The translations under genes and the position numbers were made by a program. A stretch of 64,000 nucleotides of DNA, taken from contig NZ_JAAAPJ010000006.1 of NCBI RefSeq assembly GCF_009909145.1, positions 372,001 through 436,000 of the forward strand, in the 5' to 3' direction. Shown here piece after piece: positions 33,389 to 42,936 of the stretch (positions are counted from its first letter, which is position 1; every line of letters begins with the position of its first letter). Source of the DNA: Corallococcus silvisoli (lineage in GTDB: Bacteria; Myxococcota; Myxococcia; Myxococcales; Myxococcaceae). A model generated the notes under the pieces. The model ran no database searches. It had not been told where the DNA came from and was given only the letters and a program-made list of their open reading frames with translations.

Positions 33389-34445
33389 TGCCGCTGCGCT
33401 TGCGCAGCATCCCCGGCGCCTCGTCGATGGTCCGGTGCGCGGTGATGATCCGCCGCACGCTGTCGGGGAACAGCGCCATGCACTGTCCCAGCAGGCGCAG
33501 GGCCAGGGCATACGCGCTGCGGCTGGCGTTGACCGTGCCGAAGATCAGCTGGTTCTCCAGCACGATGTTCCGCATGAGCTGGTCCGCCGGCAGCGGCGAG
33601 GGGCCGCCCAGCGGCGGGATGCCCGTGAAGATGAACAGCCCGTTGGGCCCCAGCGACTCCAGCGCGGTGAACGCCAGATGAGAGCTGCCCACCGCTTCGT
33701 AGATGAGGTCGATGTTGCCCAGCCGCTTGCCCAAATCCTCCGGGGCGCAGTCCTGGCTGCAGATGTAGCCCGCGCCAAACGAGCGCACCAGGTCCGCCCG
33801 GTCGCTGTCGCCGCTCTCCATCGAATACACGTGCGTTTCGAAGTTGTTCGCCACCATCGTCATCGCGCCCAGCAGCCCCACCGGCCCGGCGCCCAGCACC
33901 ACGGACCGCTGGCGCGACGGCTCCCAGGGCAGCCGCTGTTGCAGCGTCTTCACCTGCTGCATCGCCTTCGCCGCGATGGTCAGCGGCTCCGTGAGCACCG
34001 CGACGTCCGCCAGGTCCGGAGGCACCAGCGTGAGGTTCGCCTCGTCCTCCACCGTGGACTCCGTGAGGAAGCCGTGCGTCTGCTTGATGCCCCGCTCCCG
34101 GAAGTCGCCGGTGACACAGAAGTCCTGCCGTCCGGAACGGCAGGCCAGACACTCCGCGTGCAGACACGGCCGGCGCACGGAGGGGATCACCAGGTCCCCC
34201 GGCCGCAGCTTGGTCACCTCCGGCCCCACCGCCACCACCTCGCCCAGCGCCTCGTGCCCGATGATGAGGTGGTCCTCGCCCGGCGGCGGTTCGCCGTACT
34301 CGAACGCGGCGACCTCCCGGTCCGTGCCGCAGATGCCGACCTCCCGCATCCGCAGCAGCACCTCCGTGCCCCGGATCACCTGGGGCTGCGGCTCGTCAAT
34401 CACTCGCACCTCATGGGTGCCCGGAAACACGGCAACGGCCTTCAT
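33363..34445 (-). CDS. Zinc-dependent glucose 1-dehydrogenase-like MDR
   Basis: 360 residues, ATG at 34445. Medium-chain dehydrogenase features are clear: catalytic zinc ligands in VGICGTDRE and GHEALGEVV, a cysteine-rich structural zinc lobe (RPCLHAECLACRSGRQDFC), and a nucleotide-binding GAGPVGLLGA. The TDRE and GFLTE segments and the C-terminal domain fit archaeal-type glucose dehydrogenases. It overlaps the upstream cyclase gene by 4 bases, so the two are co-translated. The substrate is probably a sugar and the cofactor NAD(P). Confidence 0.9.
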   Translation of the reverse strand: MKAVAVFPGTHEVRVIDEPQPQVIRGTEVLLRMREVGICGTDREVAAFEYGEPPPGEDHLIIGHEALGEVVAVGPEVTKLRPGDLVIPSVRRPCLHAECLACRSGRQDFCVTGDFRERGIKQTHGFLTESTVEDEANLTLVPPDLADVAVLTEPLTIAAKAMQQVKTLQQRLPWEPSRQRSVVLGAGPVGLLGAMTMVANNFETHVYSMESGDSDRADLVRSFGAGYICSQDCAPEDLGKRLGNIDLIYEAVGSSHLAFTALESLGPNGLFIFTGIPPLGGPSPLPADQLMRNIVLENQLIFGTVNASRSAYALALRLLGQCMALFPDSVRRIITAHRTIDEAPGMLRKRSGIKEVVRLS

Positions 34446-35131
34446 GGCGGCCCTCCTCGTTCATCCATCCGTGAGCGCAACAACACACGTGCCGGCGCCC
34501 CGTCTCCATCCGCGAGCCGCAAGGGCAGACACATCATCTCGTAGTCGCCGGGCTCCACCTCCGTCAGGTCCAGCCCTTCGATGATGCACACCCCCGCCTC
34601 CAGCAGGAGCCGGTGGGTCGTCTCCCCTTCGTCCATGCCCGCGATGGACAGGTAGTCGATGCCCACCGTGCGCACGCCCGTCTCCACCAGGTAGCGCGCC
34701 CCGTCGCTCGACAGGTACGTGAAGCCCGGCTGGAAGTCCGCCGCGTGCCACGGGTGAGAGGAGTTGCGCGTCTTGAAGAGCAGGCGCTCGCCCCGCCGGG
34801 GCGCATGGGCCTTCAGGGCCTCCACCGTGATGGCCGGGCCTCGCGGCAGGGACACCACCCGCACGTCGCCGAGCAGCCGGTCGAGTGGCATCGCGTCCAC
34901 CCCCATCCCGCCTGGAATGAAGTGCACGGGCGCGTCCACGTGCGTGCCGGAGTGGACGCCCAGGGACAGGTGCGAGACGTTGGCCGCGTCCCCCTTCGAC
35001 AGGTCCAGGTGGTGGCGCACCTGGATGGGCGGGTTGTCCGGCCAGTGCACCATCCCGTCGTGGACGGGCACCGTCACATCCACCCAGGGGGCGGCGTTCC
35101 CGATGACCTCCAAGGTCGAATGCGTGGGCAT
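34442..35131 (-). CDS. Cyclase-family (kynurenine formamidase-like) metal hydrolase
   Basis: 229 residues, ATG at 35131. The family signature HSGTHVDAPVHF provides metal-binding His and Asp residues, and other conserved parts are DVTVPVHDGMVHWP, SSHPWHA and GIDYLSIAGMDEGETTHRLL. Relatives hydrolyse N-formylkynurenine or cyclic amides. Coupling to the dehydrogenase at 33363 suggests one pathway, perhaps lactone or amide hydrolysis after oxidation, but that is inference. It is cytoplasmic. Confidence 0.9.
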   Translation of the reverse strand: MPTHSTLEVIGNAAPWVDVTVPVHDGMVHWPDNPPIQVRHHLDLSKGDAANVSHLSLGVHSGTHVDAPVHFIPGGMGVDAMPLDRLLGDVRVVSLPRGPAITVEALKAHAPRRGERLLFKTRNSSHPWHAADFQPGFTYLSSDGARYLVETGVRTVGIDYLSIAGMDEGETTHRLLLEAGVCIIEGLDLTEVEPGDYEMMCLPLRLADGDGAPARVLLRSRMDERGGPP

Positions 35132-35319
35132 GTCCCAAGCCTAGGCACGCGGTGTCACCGGATGGACGCGGCGGGGGATGGCGTGCTCCAACGGTTGCCC
35201 TGGACCCAGGGGACGCCCGGCCGTGCGGCCTCATCCCCCGTCCGCCTGCCCGTCCCGTCCTCGCGGAGGACGCACGTCATTGCTGGCGGCAGTGGGGCGG
35301 CCTGCGTAGGCTGTCCGCC

Positions 35320-35694
35320 GTGGTGACCCCGTCTCCTCGCTCCACCATCCTCATCGTCGACGACGAGCCCGACCTGCGCGAGGTCGTCGCGGAGCTGCTG
35401 GAGATGGAGGACTACACCGTGCTCCAGGCCGCCAATGGTCAGGCCGCCCTGGACGTGCTGGCCGCCACGTCCCAGCCGTGCCTGGTGCTGCTGGACCTGA
35501 TGATGCCGGTGATGGATGGACATGAGTTCCTCCACCGGCTGCGGCAGGACGACCGCTACCGCGAGCTGCCGGTGCTGATGCTCACCGCCCACTTCTCCGC
35601 CAAGGCGCCTCCGGGCACGGTGGGCCTGCTGCGCAAGCCCGTGGACATCGCGGAGCTGCTGGCCACGGTGGCCCGGCACTGCCCCGCCGCCTGA
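35320..35694 (+). CDS. Single-domain response regulator
   Basis: 124 residues with a GTG start (GTG at 35323 is equally possible). Receiver only: ILIVDDEPDLREVV, LVLLDLMMPVMDG (phospho-Asp), VLMLTAHF (Thr), LLRKPVD (Lys). It converges on the kinase gene at 35720 with 25 bases between; they may not share transcripts but could still be partners. Confidence 0.9.
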   Translation: MVTPSPRSTILIVDDEPDLREVVAELLEMEDYTVLQAANGQAALDVLAATSQPCLVLLDLMMPVMDGHEFLHRLRQDDRYRELPVLMLTAHFSAKAPPGTVGLLRKPVDIAELLATVARHCPAA

Positions 35695-35719
35695 GCGGGC
35701 CCGCGCGCGCGGCGTCCGC

Positions 35720-37270
35720 TCAGGCTCCCCCTCGCGGCAGGGTGAGGGTGAAGACCGTCCGCTTCGCGTCCGAGGCCACGTCCAGCGTGCCCCGGTGGCC
35801 GCGGATGATCTGCTCGGAGATGAAGAGCCCCAGGCCCAGGCCGGACGGCACGTGGGCGCCCGTGTGCGCGCGCTGGAAGGGGTGGAAGAGCAGGGCCAGG
35901 TCCTCCGGGGCGATGGGCTCCCCGGGGTTGCTCACCCAGGCCACCACCCGCTCCGCTTCGCCCCGGAGCGTGAGCTCCACCGTGCTCTCCGCGGGGCTGT
36001 ACTGGAGCGCGTTGCCCAGCAGGTTGCTCAGCACCTGCGCCAGCCGGTCCGCGTCCCACCGTCCCGCCAGCGGCCCCATGGCCGTCACCTTCACGGTGCG
36101 GTTCGGGTGCGCCAGCTCCAGCTCCTCCACCACCTGACGCGCCACCTGCCCCAGGTCCGTGGCGCCCGGCGTCAGCGGGATGCCGCCGCCCAGCCGGCTG
36201 CGCGTGAAGTCCAAGAGCTCGGTGATCATCCGCGTCATCCGGTCCGTGCTGGTGATGATGCGGCTGGCGGTGCGCACCAGCGCGGCGGGCATCTGTTCAC
36301 TGGCCAGGAGGAAGCTGGCCGCCATGCGGATGGCGTTGAGCGGGTTGCGCAGGTCGTGGCCGACGATGCCCAGGAAGCGCTCGCGGAACTCCGCGGACGC
36401 GCGCAGCTCGCCTTCCGCCTGCATGTGCCGGGTGACGTCCACCACCACCGCGCCCACGCCCAGCACCTCGCCCCGCGCGGTGCGCACCGGGTGGTAGCTG
36501 CCCATCAGGTGCAGGTCGCTTCCCGGCCCATCGGGCGGCACGCCCGGCCGCCTCTGCGTGAAGGGCAGCTCCTCGGTGGCCTCGCCCGTCTCCAGCACGC
36601 GGCGGAGGACGGGCTCCAGCCTCGGGGCCCGCAGGGGCAGCACCTCCGCCAGGGTCCTGCCTCCGTAGGCGTCCACCGACAGCCCGTCCATCCTCGCCAT
36701 CCGCGCGTTGACGCGCATGAAGCGCAGGTCCCGGTCCAGCAGCGCCATGCCCACGGGCGCGGACGTGAGGAGCGCCTCCAACTGCGCGAACACCTCCGCC
36801 TTCTCCCGGTCCGCGCGCCGCACGTCGTCCATCAGCCGCTTGGTGCGCACCAGCGCGTTCACGCGCGCGCGCACCTCCTCCGTGCGGAAGGGCTTGGCCA
36901 CGTAGTCGTTGGCGCCCGCGCGCAGGCCCTGCACCAGGTCCTCCGGCCGGCCATGCGCGGTGAGCAGCAGCACCGGGAGTGCTTGCGTCTCCGGCTCGCC
37001 GCGCAGGAACTGGCACACCTCCAGACCGGACATCCCCGGCATCTCCCAGTCCAGCACCACCACGTCCGGCGCACGCCCGGCGTGCAGGCGCTCGAGCATC
37101 CCAGCGCCATCCGGGAACGTCTCCACCTTGAATCCCGTTCCCAGGGCCGACGTGATGAACCGCGCCTCGCTCGCGCTGTCATCCACCACCCAGACGCAGG
37201 GTGGGGTGCTGGTGTCACCGGAGGGGGCTCCCGGAGGGCGGGGGAAGAAGGTGTCGGACGGTGGAGGCAT
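35720..37270 (-). CDS. Hybrid histidine kinase: receiver, PAS, HisKA, ATPase
   Basis: 516 residues; I chose the ATG at 37270 since the earlier in-frame codons encode an unstructured basic stretch. The N-terminal receiver has VWVVDDSASEARF, VVVLDWEMPGMSG, VLLLTAHG and YVAKPF. The PAS domain (about 150-265) is followed by FLGIVGHDLRNPLNAIR (phospho-His) and ATPase boxes NLLGNALQYSP and GLGLGLFISE. No membrane segments. The input receiver suggests that it works inside a multi-step relay. Confidence 0.92.
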   Translation of the reverse strand: MPPPSDTFFPRPPGAPSGDTSTPPCVWVVDDSASEARFITSALGTGFKVETFPDGAGMLERLHAGRAPDVVVLDWEMPGMSGLEVCQFLRGEPETQALPVLLLTAHGRPEDLVQGLRAGANDYVAKPFRTEEVRARVNALVRTKRLMDDVRRADREKAEVFAQLEALLTSAPVGMALLDRDLRFMRVNARMARMDGLSVDAYGGRTLAEVLPLRAPRLEPVLRRVLETGEATEELPFTQRRPGVPPDGPGSDLHLMGSYHPVRTARGEVLGVGAVVVDVTRHMQAEGELRASAEFRERFLGIVGHDLRNPLNAIRMAASFLLASEQMPAALVRTASRIITSTDRMTRMITELLDFTRSRLGGGIPLTPGATDLGQVARQVVEELELAHPNRTVKVTAMGPLAGRWDADRLAQVLSNLLGNALQYSPAESTVELTLRGEAERVVAWVSNPGEPIAPEDLALLFHPFQRAHTGAHVPSGLGLGLFISEQIIRGHRGTLDVASDAKRTVFTLTLPRGGA

Positions 37271-37474
37271 GGACGGGGGTCGATTCGCGGGATGGACGCG
37301 GCGGGTGCGCGAGGAGGGGGGGATGTTCACGCGACAGGCGTCATCCAGTAGGGGGCCACGGGGATTCGTCCGGAGCATGCGTGGAGAAGCCAACGTTCAC
37401 CGTGCCCTCCATGACTCATTTCTTTCAGCGGGTTGGAATCGGTCTAGCTTGGCCGGTCGTTTCCAGAGGACGCC

Positions 37475-37867
37475 ATGCCCGAAGTACTCGTCGTCGATGA
37501 CAGCAAGGTGATGCGCGACATGGTGGTCGCCTGCCTGCGCCCCTACCCGGAGAGCCGCTTCACCCAGGCCTCCAGCGGCCTGGAGGCCATCGAGCAGCTG
37601 TCGCTCAAGCCCTACGACCTGCTCGTCCTGGACCTCAACATGCCCGATATCGGCGGCATCGAGGTGGTGGAGTTCGTGCGGGGGCAGGATCACCTGCGGG
37701 CGCTGCCCATCATCATCGTCACGACCCGAGGCGACGAAGCCTCCCGCGAGCGCGCCCTGCGGGCCGGCGCGGACCGGTTCATGACCAAGCCCTTCACGCC
37801 GGACTCCATCCAGGGCGCGGCCCGGGAACTCCTGGAGAAGCGCCCGGCCGAGGCGCCGCGCGGGTGA
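37475..37867 (+). CDS. cheY: CheY-type response regulator of chemosensory cluster 1
   Basis: 130 residues, ATG at 37475. Receiver with VLVVDDSKVMRDMV, LLVLDLNMPDIGG (phospho-Asp), IIIVTTRGDE (Thr) and RFMTKPFTPD (Lys). It has no output domain and acts by protein contact, probably phosphorylated by the CheA encoded next, which overlaps it by 4 bases (GTGA). It opens a seven-gene operon. The 81-base upstream spacer after the divergent stretch probably holds the promoter; I see no clear consensus. Confidence 0.93.
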   Translation: MPEVLVVDDSKVMRDMVVACLRPYPESRFTQASSGLEAIEQLSLKPYDLLVLDLNMPDIGGIEVVEFVRGQDHLRALPIIIVTTRGDEASRERALRAGADRFMTKPFTPDSIQGAARELLEKRPAEAPRG

Positions 37868-39969
37868 CGGCATCCGGGGAGTTCGCGGAGTTCCTCCCCG
37901 CCTACCTGGCGGAGGTGGATGAGCTGCTGGCCTCCGCGCAGAAGGACCTGCTCGCGGTGGAGGAGGCCGTCCGCCGGGGTGCCGCCCAGCCCCGCGCCGT
38001 GCGGGAGCTGTTCCGCGCGGTGCACACCCTCAAGGGCCTGTCCGCCATGGTGGACGTGGAGCCCATCGTCGCGCTGGCGCACTGGATGGAGGCCTCGCTG
38101 CGGCTGGCGGATCAAGCCGGTGGCCGTCTGCCGGAGGCCAGCGTGGAGCCGCTGGTGGAGGGCCTGCGCGCCATCGAGCAGCGCGTGCGGCAGCTGGGCG
38201 CCGGGAAGCCGGCCTCGCCCGCGCCGGTGGGCCTGCTGGAGCGGCTGGAGGCGCTGGGTCCCCAGGTGTTGGAGTCCGCGCCGCGCCGGACCCGGGCCGT
38301 GGCGCTGGACGTGGAGGCCGCGTTCGCCTCGCGCCTGACGCCGTCGGAGCGCGAGCAGCTGGAGGGCGGACTGTCCGGAGACCAGCGCGCGGTGCGCCTG
38401 GACTTCGTGCCGTCCGCGGAGCGCGCCGCGAAGGGCCTCACCATCAACACCGTGCGCGAGCGCGTGGCGAAGCTTTCGGACATCGTGAAGGTGCTGCCCC
38501 TGTCCGGCGCCGCCGCGGCGGGCGCGTCGCTCGCGTTCGCGCTGCTGCTCGTCACCCGCGCGGAGGACGCCGCGCTGCTGGAGGCCGTGGGCGGCCCGCC
38601 CGCCACGGTGCGCTCGCTGGCCGCCGCCGCGCTGGAGGAGGCCGAGCCGGTGGCCTCCGTGGCGGCCCTGGCCTCGGGTGGGGTGGACACCCCGGCCCCG
38701 CCCCTGGCCTTGGACGACGCGCTGAACGACGAGCCGGAGGCGCGCCGGGGCGGGGGCCTGCTGCGCGTGGAGGTGTCGCGGCTGGACGAGGCCATGGAGT
38801 GGCTGGCGGCGCTCGTGGTCAACCGCTCCCGGCTGACGCGCGCGGTGGCGGCGCTCACCCAGGCGGGGGCCCCCACGCGGGAGCTTGTCGCCATCCTCCA
38901 GGAGAATGGCCGGCAGCTGCGCGACCTGCGCTCGGCCATCCTGCGGCTGCGCATGGTGCGCGTGGGCGACGTGCTGGAGCGGCTGCCCCTGCTGGTGCGC
39001 GGCCTGCGCCGCACCACGGGCAAGGCGGTGCGCCTGGAGCTGGACGTGGGCGACGCGGAGCTGGACAAGGCCGTGGCGGACCGGCTCCTGCCCGCGCTGG
39101 TGCACCTGGTGCGCAACGCGGTGGACCACGCGCTGGAGCTGCCCGAGGAGCGTCAGGCCCTGGGCAAGCCGCCGGAGGGGCTGGTGCGCCTCACCAGCCA
39201 CGCGCGCGCCGGGGGCCAGCTGGAGATCACCCTGCGCGACGACGGCCGGGGCGTGGACGCGAAGGCGGTGGCGAAGGCGGCGAACGCCCCCGTGCCGGAG
39301 TCGGTGGACGCGCTGCTGGACCTGCTGTGCCGGCCCGGCCTGTCCACGCGCCAGGAGGCCACGCGCACCAGCGGCCGGGGCATGGGCATGGACATCGTGC
39401 GGCGCATCGTCGTGGAGCAGCTGGGCGGCGAGCTGCGGATGGAGACGCGCAAGGGCGCGGGCACCACCTTCAGCCTGCGCGTCCCGCTCACGGTGACGCT
39501 GCTGGACGCCATCGTCTTCGAGTGCGCGGGCCTCAAGTACGCGGTCGCGGTGGGCACGGTGGAGGAGCTCATCGACGTGGGGAGCGTGGTGCGCCCCGCG
39601 GGCGTGGACGGCGTGGGGCTGGTGGAGCGGCGAGGCGCGGCGGTGCCGCTGGTGTCGCTGGCGCGGCTGCTGGACCCGGCGGCGCGGCGGGCGCCTTCGG
39701 AGGCGGACGCGGGCCCCACCCGGGAGTGCAAGGCGCTCATCGTGCGGCAGCGCGGGGAGCCGGTGGCCTTCGCGGTGGACCGGCTCCTGGGCCAGCAGGA
39801 GATCGTGCTGCGTCCGCTGGAGGATCCGCTGGTGCGCGTGCCGGGCGTGGCGGGCGCCACGGACCTGGGCGACGGCCGGCCCACGCTGGTGCTGGACCTG
39901 GGGGCGCTCGGCGCGGCGCACCTGGGCCGCCGCGGGCGCAAGCCCAGGGCAGGGGAGTGGGTGTCATGA
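37864..39969 (+). CDS. cheA: Chemosensory histidine kinase CheA, cluster 1
   Basis: 701 residues, GTG start. The HPt domain has FRAVHTLKGLSAM with phospho-His54. A variable middle part (about 130-280) replaces a typical P2. The dimerisation domain follows, then the ATPase with HLVRNAVDHALELP (N box), RDDGRGVD (G1) and TSGRGMGMDIVRR (G2), and a C-terminal CheW-like domain (ECAGLKYAVAVGTVEELIDV) for coupling. No receiver is fused; the separate CheY upstream fills that role. It overlaps cheW by 4 bases. Confidence 0.95.
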   Translation: MTASGEFAEFLPAYLAEVDELLASAQKDLLAVEEAVRRGAAQPRAVRELFRAVHTLKGLSAMVDVEPIVALAHWMEASLRLADQAGGRLPEASVEPLVEGLRAIEQRVRQLGAGKPASPAPVGLLERLEALGPQVLESAPRRTRAVALDVEAAFASRLTPSEREQLEGGLSGDQRAVRLDFVPSAERAAKGLTINTVRERVAKLSDIVKVLPLSGAAAAGASLAFALLLVTRAEDAALLEAVGGPPATVRSLAAAALEEAEPVASVAALASGGVDTPAPPLALDDALNDEPEARRGGGLLRVEVSRLDEAMEWLAALVVNRSRLTRAVAALTQAGAPTRELVAILQENGRQLRDLRSAILRLRMVRVGDVLERLPLLVRGLRRTTGKAVRLELDVGDAELDKAVADRLLPALVHLVRNAVDHALELPEERQALGKPPEGLVRLTSHARAGGQLEITLRDDGRGVDAKAVAKAANAPVPESVDALLDLLCRPGLSTRQEATRTSGRGMGMDIVRRIVVEQLGGELRMETRKGAGTTFSLRVPLTVTLLDAIVFECAGLKYAVAVGTVEELIDVGSVVRPAGVDGVGLVERRGAAVPLVSLARLLDPAARRAPSEADAGPTRECKALIVRQRGEPVAFAVDRLLGQQEIVLRPLEDPLVRVPGVAGATDLGDGRPTLVLDLGALGAAHLGRRGRKPRAGEWVS

Positions 39970-40412
39970 GCGTGTTGCACGTGTTGTTCAAGGTGGACGG
40001 GACGGAATACGCGATGCCCGCGGCGGACGTGGTGCAGATGGAGTCCTTCACCGGCGCGACGCCGGTGCCAGGGGCGCCCGCGCACGTGGCGGGGCTGGTG
40101 CAGGTGCGCGGCCGGGTGGTGCCGGTGGTGGACGCGCGGGCCCGCTTCGGGCTGCCGGCCGGGACGCCGTCGCTGGACTGGCGGGTGGTGGTGGGCCAGC
40201 TGGGCGAGCGCACCGTGGGGTTGCTGGTGGACAGCGCCCGCGAGGTGCTGAAGCTGGACCCTCGCACCATCCAGCCGCCCCCGCCCATGGTGGTGGAGGG
40301 CGCGAAGGGGTTCGTGAAGGCCGTGGCGCAGGTGGGCCCGCGGCTGGTGATGCTCATCGATTTCCCCCGCGTGGTGGGGGAGGAGGCGGCGGATGTCGAC
40401 GGACAAGGGTAG
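39966..40412 (+). CDS. cheW: Coupling protein CheW, cluster 1
   Basis: 148 residues. A single CheW domain: [40 protein letters not shown], and [14 protein letters not shown]. It links the receptor and CheA in the array. The end of the gene overlaps the mcp gene by 20 bases. Confidence 0.95.
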   Translation: MSVLHVLFKVDGTEYAMPAADVVQMESFTGATPVPGAPAHVAGLVQVRGRVVPVVDARARFGLPAGTPSLDWRVVVGQLGERTVGLLVDSAREVLKLDPRTIQPPPPMVVEGAKGFVKAVAQVGPRLVMLIDFPRVVGEEAADVDGQG

Positions 40413-42936
40413 CAGCGGACTGCGCCTGGAAGACGCGCGCGCGCTGGCGGAGCGGGCCTCGCTCCAGGTGGAGGAGGGCGCGGGCCTGGTGAAGTCCACC
40501 GAGCAGCTGGCCACGCGGCTGGCCTCCGCGGGCAACGAGCAGGCGGCGGCGGGCGAGCAGGTGCGCATCGCCATCGAGTCCGTGGCCGCCCAGGTGGAGC
40601 AGACCAGCGCGGCGGTGCAGTCGCTGGTGAAGAGCCAGGGCGCGGTGGGCACGCTGGCGAAGGGCGTGCAGCAGGAGGTGGAGGCCACCGCGGGCACGAT
40701 GCAGGAGATCACCGCGTCGGTGTCCGGCGTGCGCAAGGACGCGGGCGTGCTCGCCACGAGCGCGGACGCGACGGCCACCACCCTGGAGGAGGTGGCGCGC
40801 TCGGTGAAGGGCGTGAGCGCCAACGCGGAGGAGCTGGCCGCCTCCAGCGAGGAGCTGCTGGCGAGCATGCAGGAGATGACCGCCACCGTGGAGGACCTGG
40901 TGGTGCGCAACCAGACGAGCGCCGCCACCACGGAGCAGGTGGGCGCCACCGTGGAGGAGATGTCCAAGGGCATCACCCGGCTGTCGCAGGACGCGCAGGG
41001 CGTGGGCGAGCGCATGGGGCAGGTGTCCGGCGCCGTGGTGTCGCTGGGCAAGGCGCTCCAGGAGGTGGGGCGCGACGCGGCCACCATGGCCGCCAGCGTG
41101 GAGGACACGGCGGCCACCACCGAACAGGTGGCCCGCAGCGCGCGCGGCGTCGCGGACCACGCGCGCACCCTGGAGGCGAGCGCGGTCGCCACCGCGTCCA
41201 CCGTGCAGGAGGTGGCCGCCAGCGTGGAGGAGGTGGCCGCCACCGCGGAGAAGAACGCGGCCGTGGTGGACGCCAACGCGGCCACCATCGAGCAGCTGTC
41301 GCGCTCCGCCCAGGCGGTGGCGCGCGCCGCGGAGAGCATCAACGGCCTGGCGTCCACCAGCGCCACCGCGTCCGCGCAGCTGGAGGCGTCCACGCGCCGC
41401 GCCGCGCAGATGACGGAGGAGGCGCGGCTGGCCGCCGAACGGGTGGGCACGAGCGCGCGCGAGGGCGGCGCCACGGTGGCGCGCTCCATCGCGGGCTTCG
41501 GCCGCATCCGCCAGTCCATCGTGGAGTCCTCCGGGGTGATGAAGGAGATGGGCCGGCGCGCGGAGGAGATCGGCGACATCGTGCAGGCCATCAACCTCAT
41601 CGCGGACCGCACCAACCTCCTGTCGCTCAACGCCAGCATCGAGGCGGCGCGCGCCGGGGAGCACGGCCGCGGCTTCGCGGTGGTGGCGGAGGAGATCCGC
41701 GCCCTGGCGGACCGGGCGGCGGTGGCCAGCGCCGACGTGGCGAAGATCGTCCGGGGCCTCCAGACGACGGCGCGCGAGGCGGCCGTGGCCACCGGCGAGG
41801 GCGTGCGGGCGGCGGACGAGGGCGCGGCGCTGGCGGGGGACGCGGAGCGGGCGCTGGGCACCATCCTCAAGGGCGTGGATGACCTGGGCCAGAGCGTGCG
41901 CGAGGCGTCGCGCGCGTCGGCGGAGCAGGTGCAAGCCGTGCAGTCGCTGGTCCTGGCCACGGCGAAGGTGAGCGAACAGGGCCGGCTCATCGCCGCGTCC
42001 TCGGTGGAGCAGGCGCAGGCCGCGCAGGCCCTGGCCCAGGGCGGCACGGAGATGCGGCGCATGGCGCGGCAGACCACCCAGGCCACGCAGGACCAGGCCA
42101 AGGCGCTGCGCGACGCGGTGCGCTCCAACCACCAGCTGACGGAGGTGGCGGAGAAGGTGTCGCGCGCGATGCAGGAGCAGGCGCAGGCCGCCACGGACCT
42201 GGCCCGGGGCACGGTGCAGATGCGGCAGCTGGTGCAGGGCGTGAGCGGCGCCGTGACGGCGCAGGGGCAGCAGGTGGCCGTGATGGGGGCCACGGCGCAG
42301 GAGGTGGCGTCCTCCACGCAGCGCACGCTCACCGGCGTCGCGGAGCAGGCCAAGGCCGCGCAGGAGGTGGCGCGCGCCATGGAGGCCACGCGCAAGGAGG
42401 TGGCCCAGTCCACGCGCGCCATGGCGGAGCAGGCCCGCGCCCTCAAGCAGGGCGAGGTGGCCAGCCGCCAGGTGGCGAACCTGGCCAAGGAGGTGACGCG
42501 CGCCACGGGGGAGCAGGCCCAGGCGCTGACGTCGCTGGTGCGCGGCGCGGAGGACGTGCGCCGGGTGGCGAAGATGACCGCGCGCGCGCTGGATGAACAG
42601 ACGGAGGCCCTGAGCCTGCTGTCCACGTCGGCCGCGAAGCAGGCCTCGGGCGCGGCGGCGGTGGCGAAGGCCGCGCAGGAGCAGGCGTCGGTGACGGAGC
42701 AGCTGGGGCGGTCCGTGGAGGAGATGCGCACGCGAGCGCGGGAGATCGCCGTCACCACCGCCGAACAGGCGCGCTCCACGGCCGTCAGCGCCCGGGAGGT
42801 GCGCGAGGTGGCGGGCCGGCTGGGCCAGCTCACGCGGCTGCAAGGCGAGCAGGTGGAGGGGCTCTCTCACTTGAGCGGGCTGTTGGGCGCGGCGGAGCCG
42901 GCCGCCGCCCGGAACCCCCGGGAGCAGCCCACGTGA
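40393..42936 (+). CDS. Soluble methyl-accepting chemotaxis protein with extremely long arms
   Basis: 847 residues, ATG at 40393. The hairpin tip that binds CheA/CheW is at about residues 397-440 ([20 protein letters not shown], then [15 protein letters not shown]). About 400 residues of heptad-rich coiled coil lie on each side. No membrane segment, HAMP or known ligand domain is visible. A cytoplasmic receptor of this kind recalls FrzCD, but it is much longer. It overlaps cheW by 20 bases and the HEAT gene by 4. Possible methylation sites lie among the many E/Q pairs. Confidence 0.93.
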   Translation: MSTDKGSSGLRLEDARALAERASLQVEEGAGLVKSTEQLATRLASAGNEQAAAGEQVRIAIESVAAQVEQTSAAVQSLVKSQGAVGTLAKGVQQEVEATAGTMQEITASVSGVRKDAGVLATSADATATTLEEVARSVKGVSANAEELAASSEELLASMQEMTATVEDLVVRNQTSAATTEQVGATVEEMSKGITRLSQDAQGVGERMGQVSGAVVSLGKALQEVGRDAATMAASVEDTAATTEQVARSARGVADHARTLEASAVATASTVQEVAASVEEVAATAEKNAAVVDANAATIEQLSRSAQAVARAAESINGLASTSATASAQLEASTRRAAQMTEEARLAAERVGTSAREGGATVARSIAGFGRIRQSIVESSGVMKEMGRRAEEIGDIVQAINLIADRTNLLSLNASIEAARAGEHGRGFAVVAEEIRALADRAAVASADVAKIVRGLQTTAREAAVATGEGVRAADEGAALAGDAERALGTILKGVDDLGQSVREASRASAEQVQAVQSLVLATAKVSEQGRLIAASSVEQAQAAQALAQGGTEMRRMARQTTQATQDQAKALRDAVRSNHQLTEVAEKVSRAMQEQAQAATDLARGTVQMRQLVQGVSGAVTAQGQQVAVMGATAQEVASSTQRTLTGVAEQAKAAQEVARAMEATRKEVAQSTRAMAEQARALKQGEVASRQVANLAKEVTRATGEQAQALTSLVRGAEDVRRVAKMTARALDEQTEALSLLSTSAAKQASGAAAVAKAAQEQASVTEQLGRSVEEMRTRAREIAVTTAEQARSTAVSAREVREVAGRLGQLTRLQGEQVEGLSHLSGLLGAAEPAAARNPREQPT

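Noticed and set aside
37690..39921. 743-residue minus-strand frame opposite cheA
   Set aside because: His/Arg/Gln-rich, without any family feature, and fully covered by cheA.
39153..42833. 1226-residue open frame on the minus strand across cheA, cheW and mcp
   Set aside because: It is a shadow of GC-rich coding on the plus strand: composition is Ala/Ser/Arg/Thr-rich without domains, and the plus-strand genes have complete motifs.
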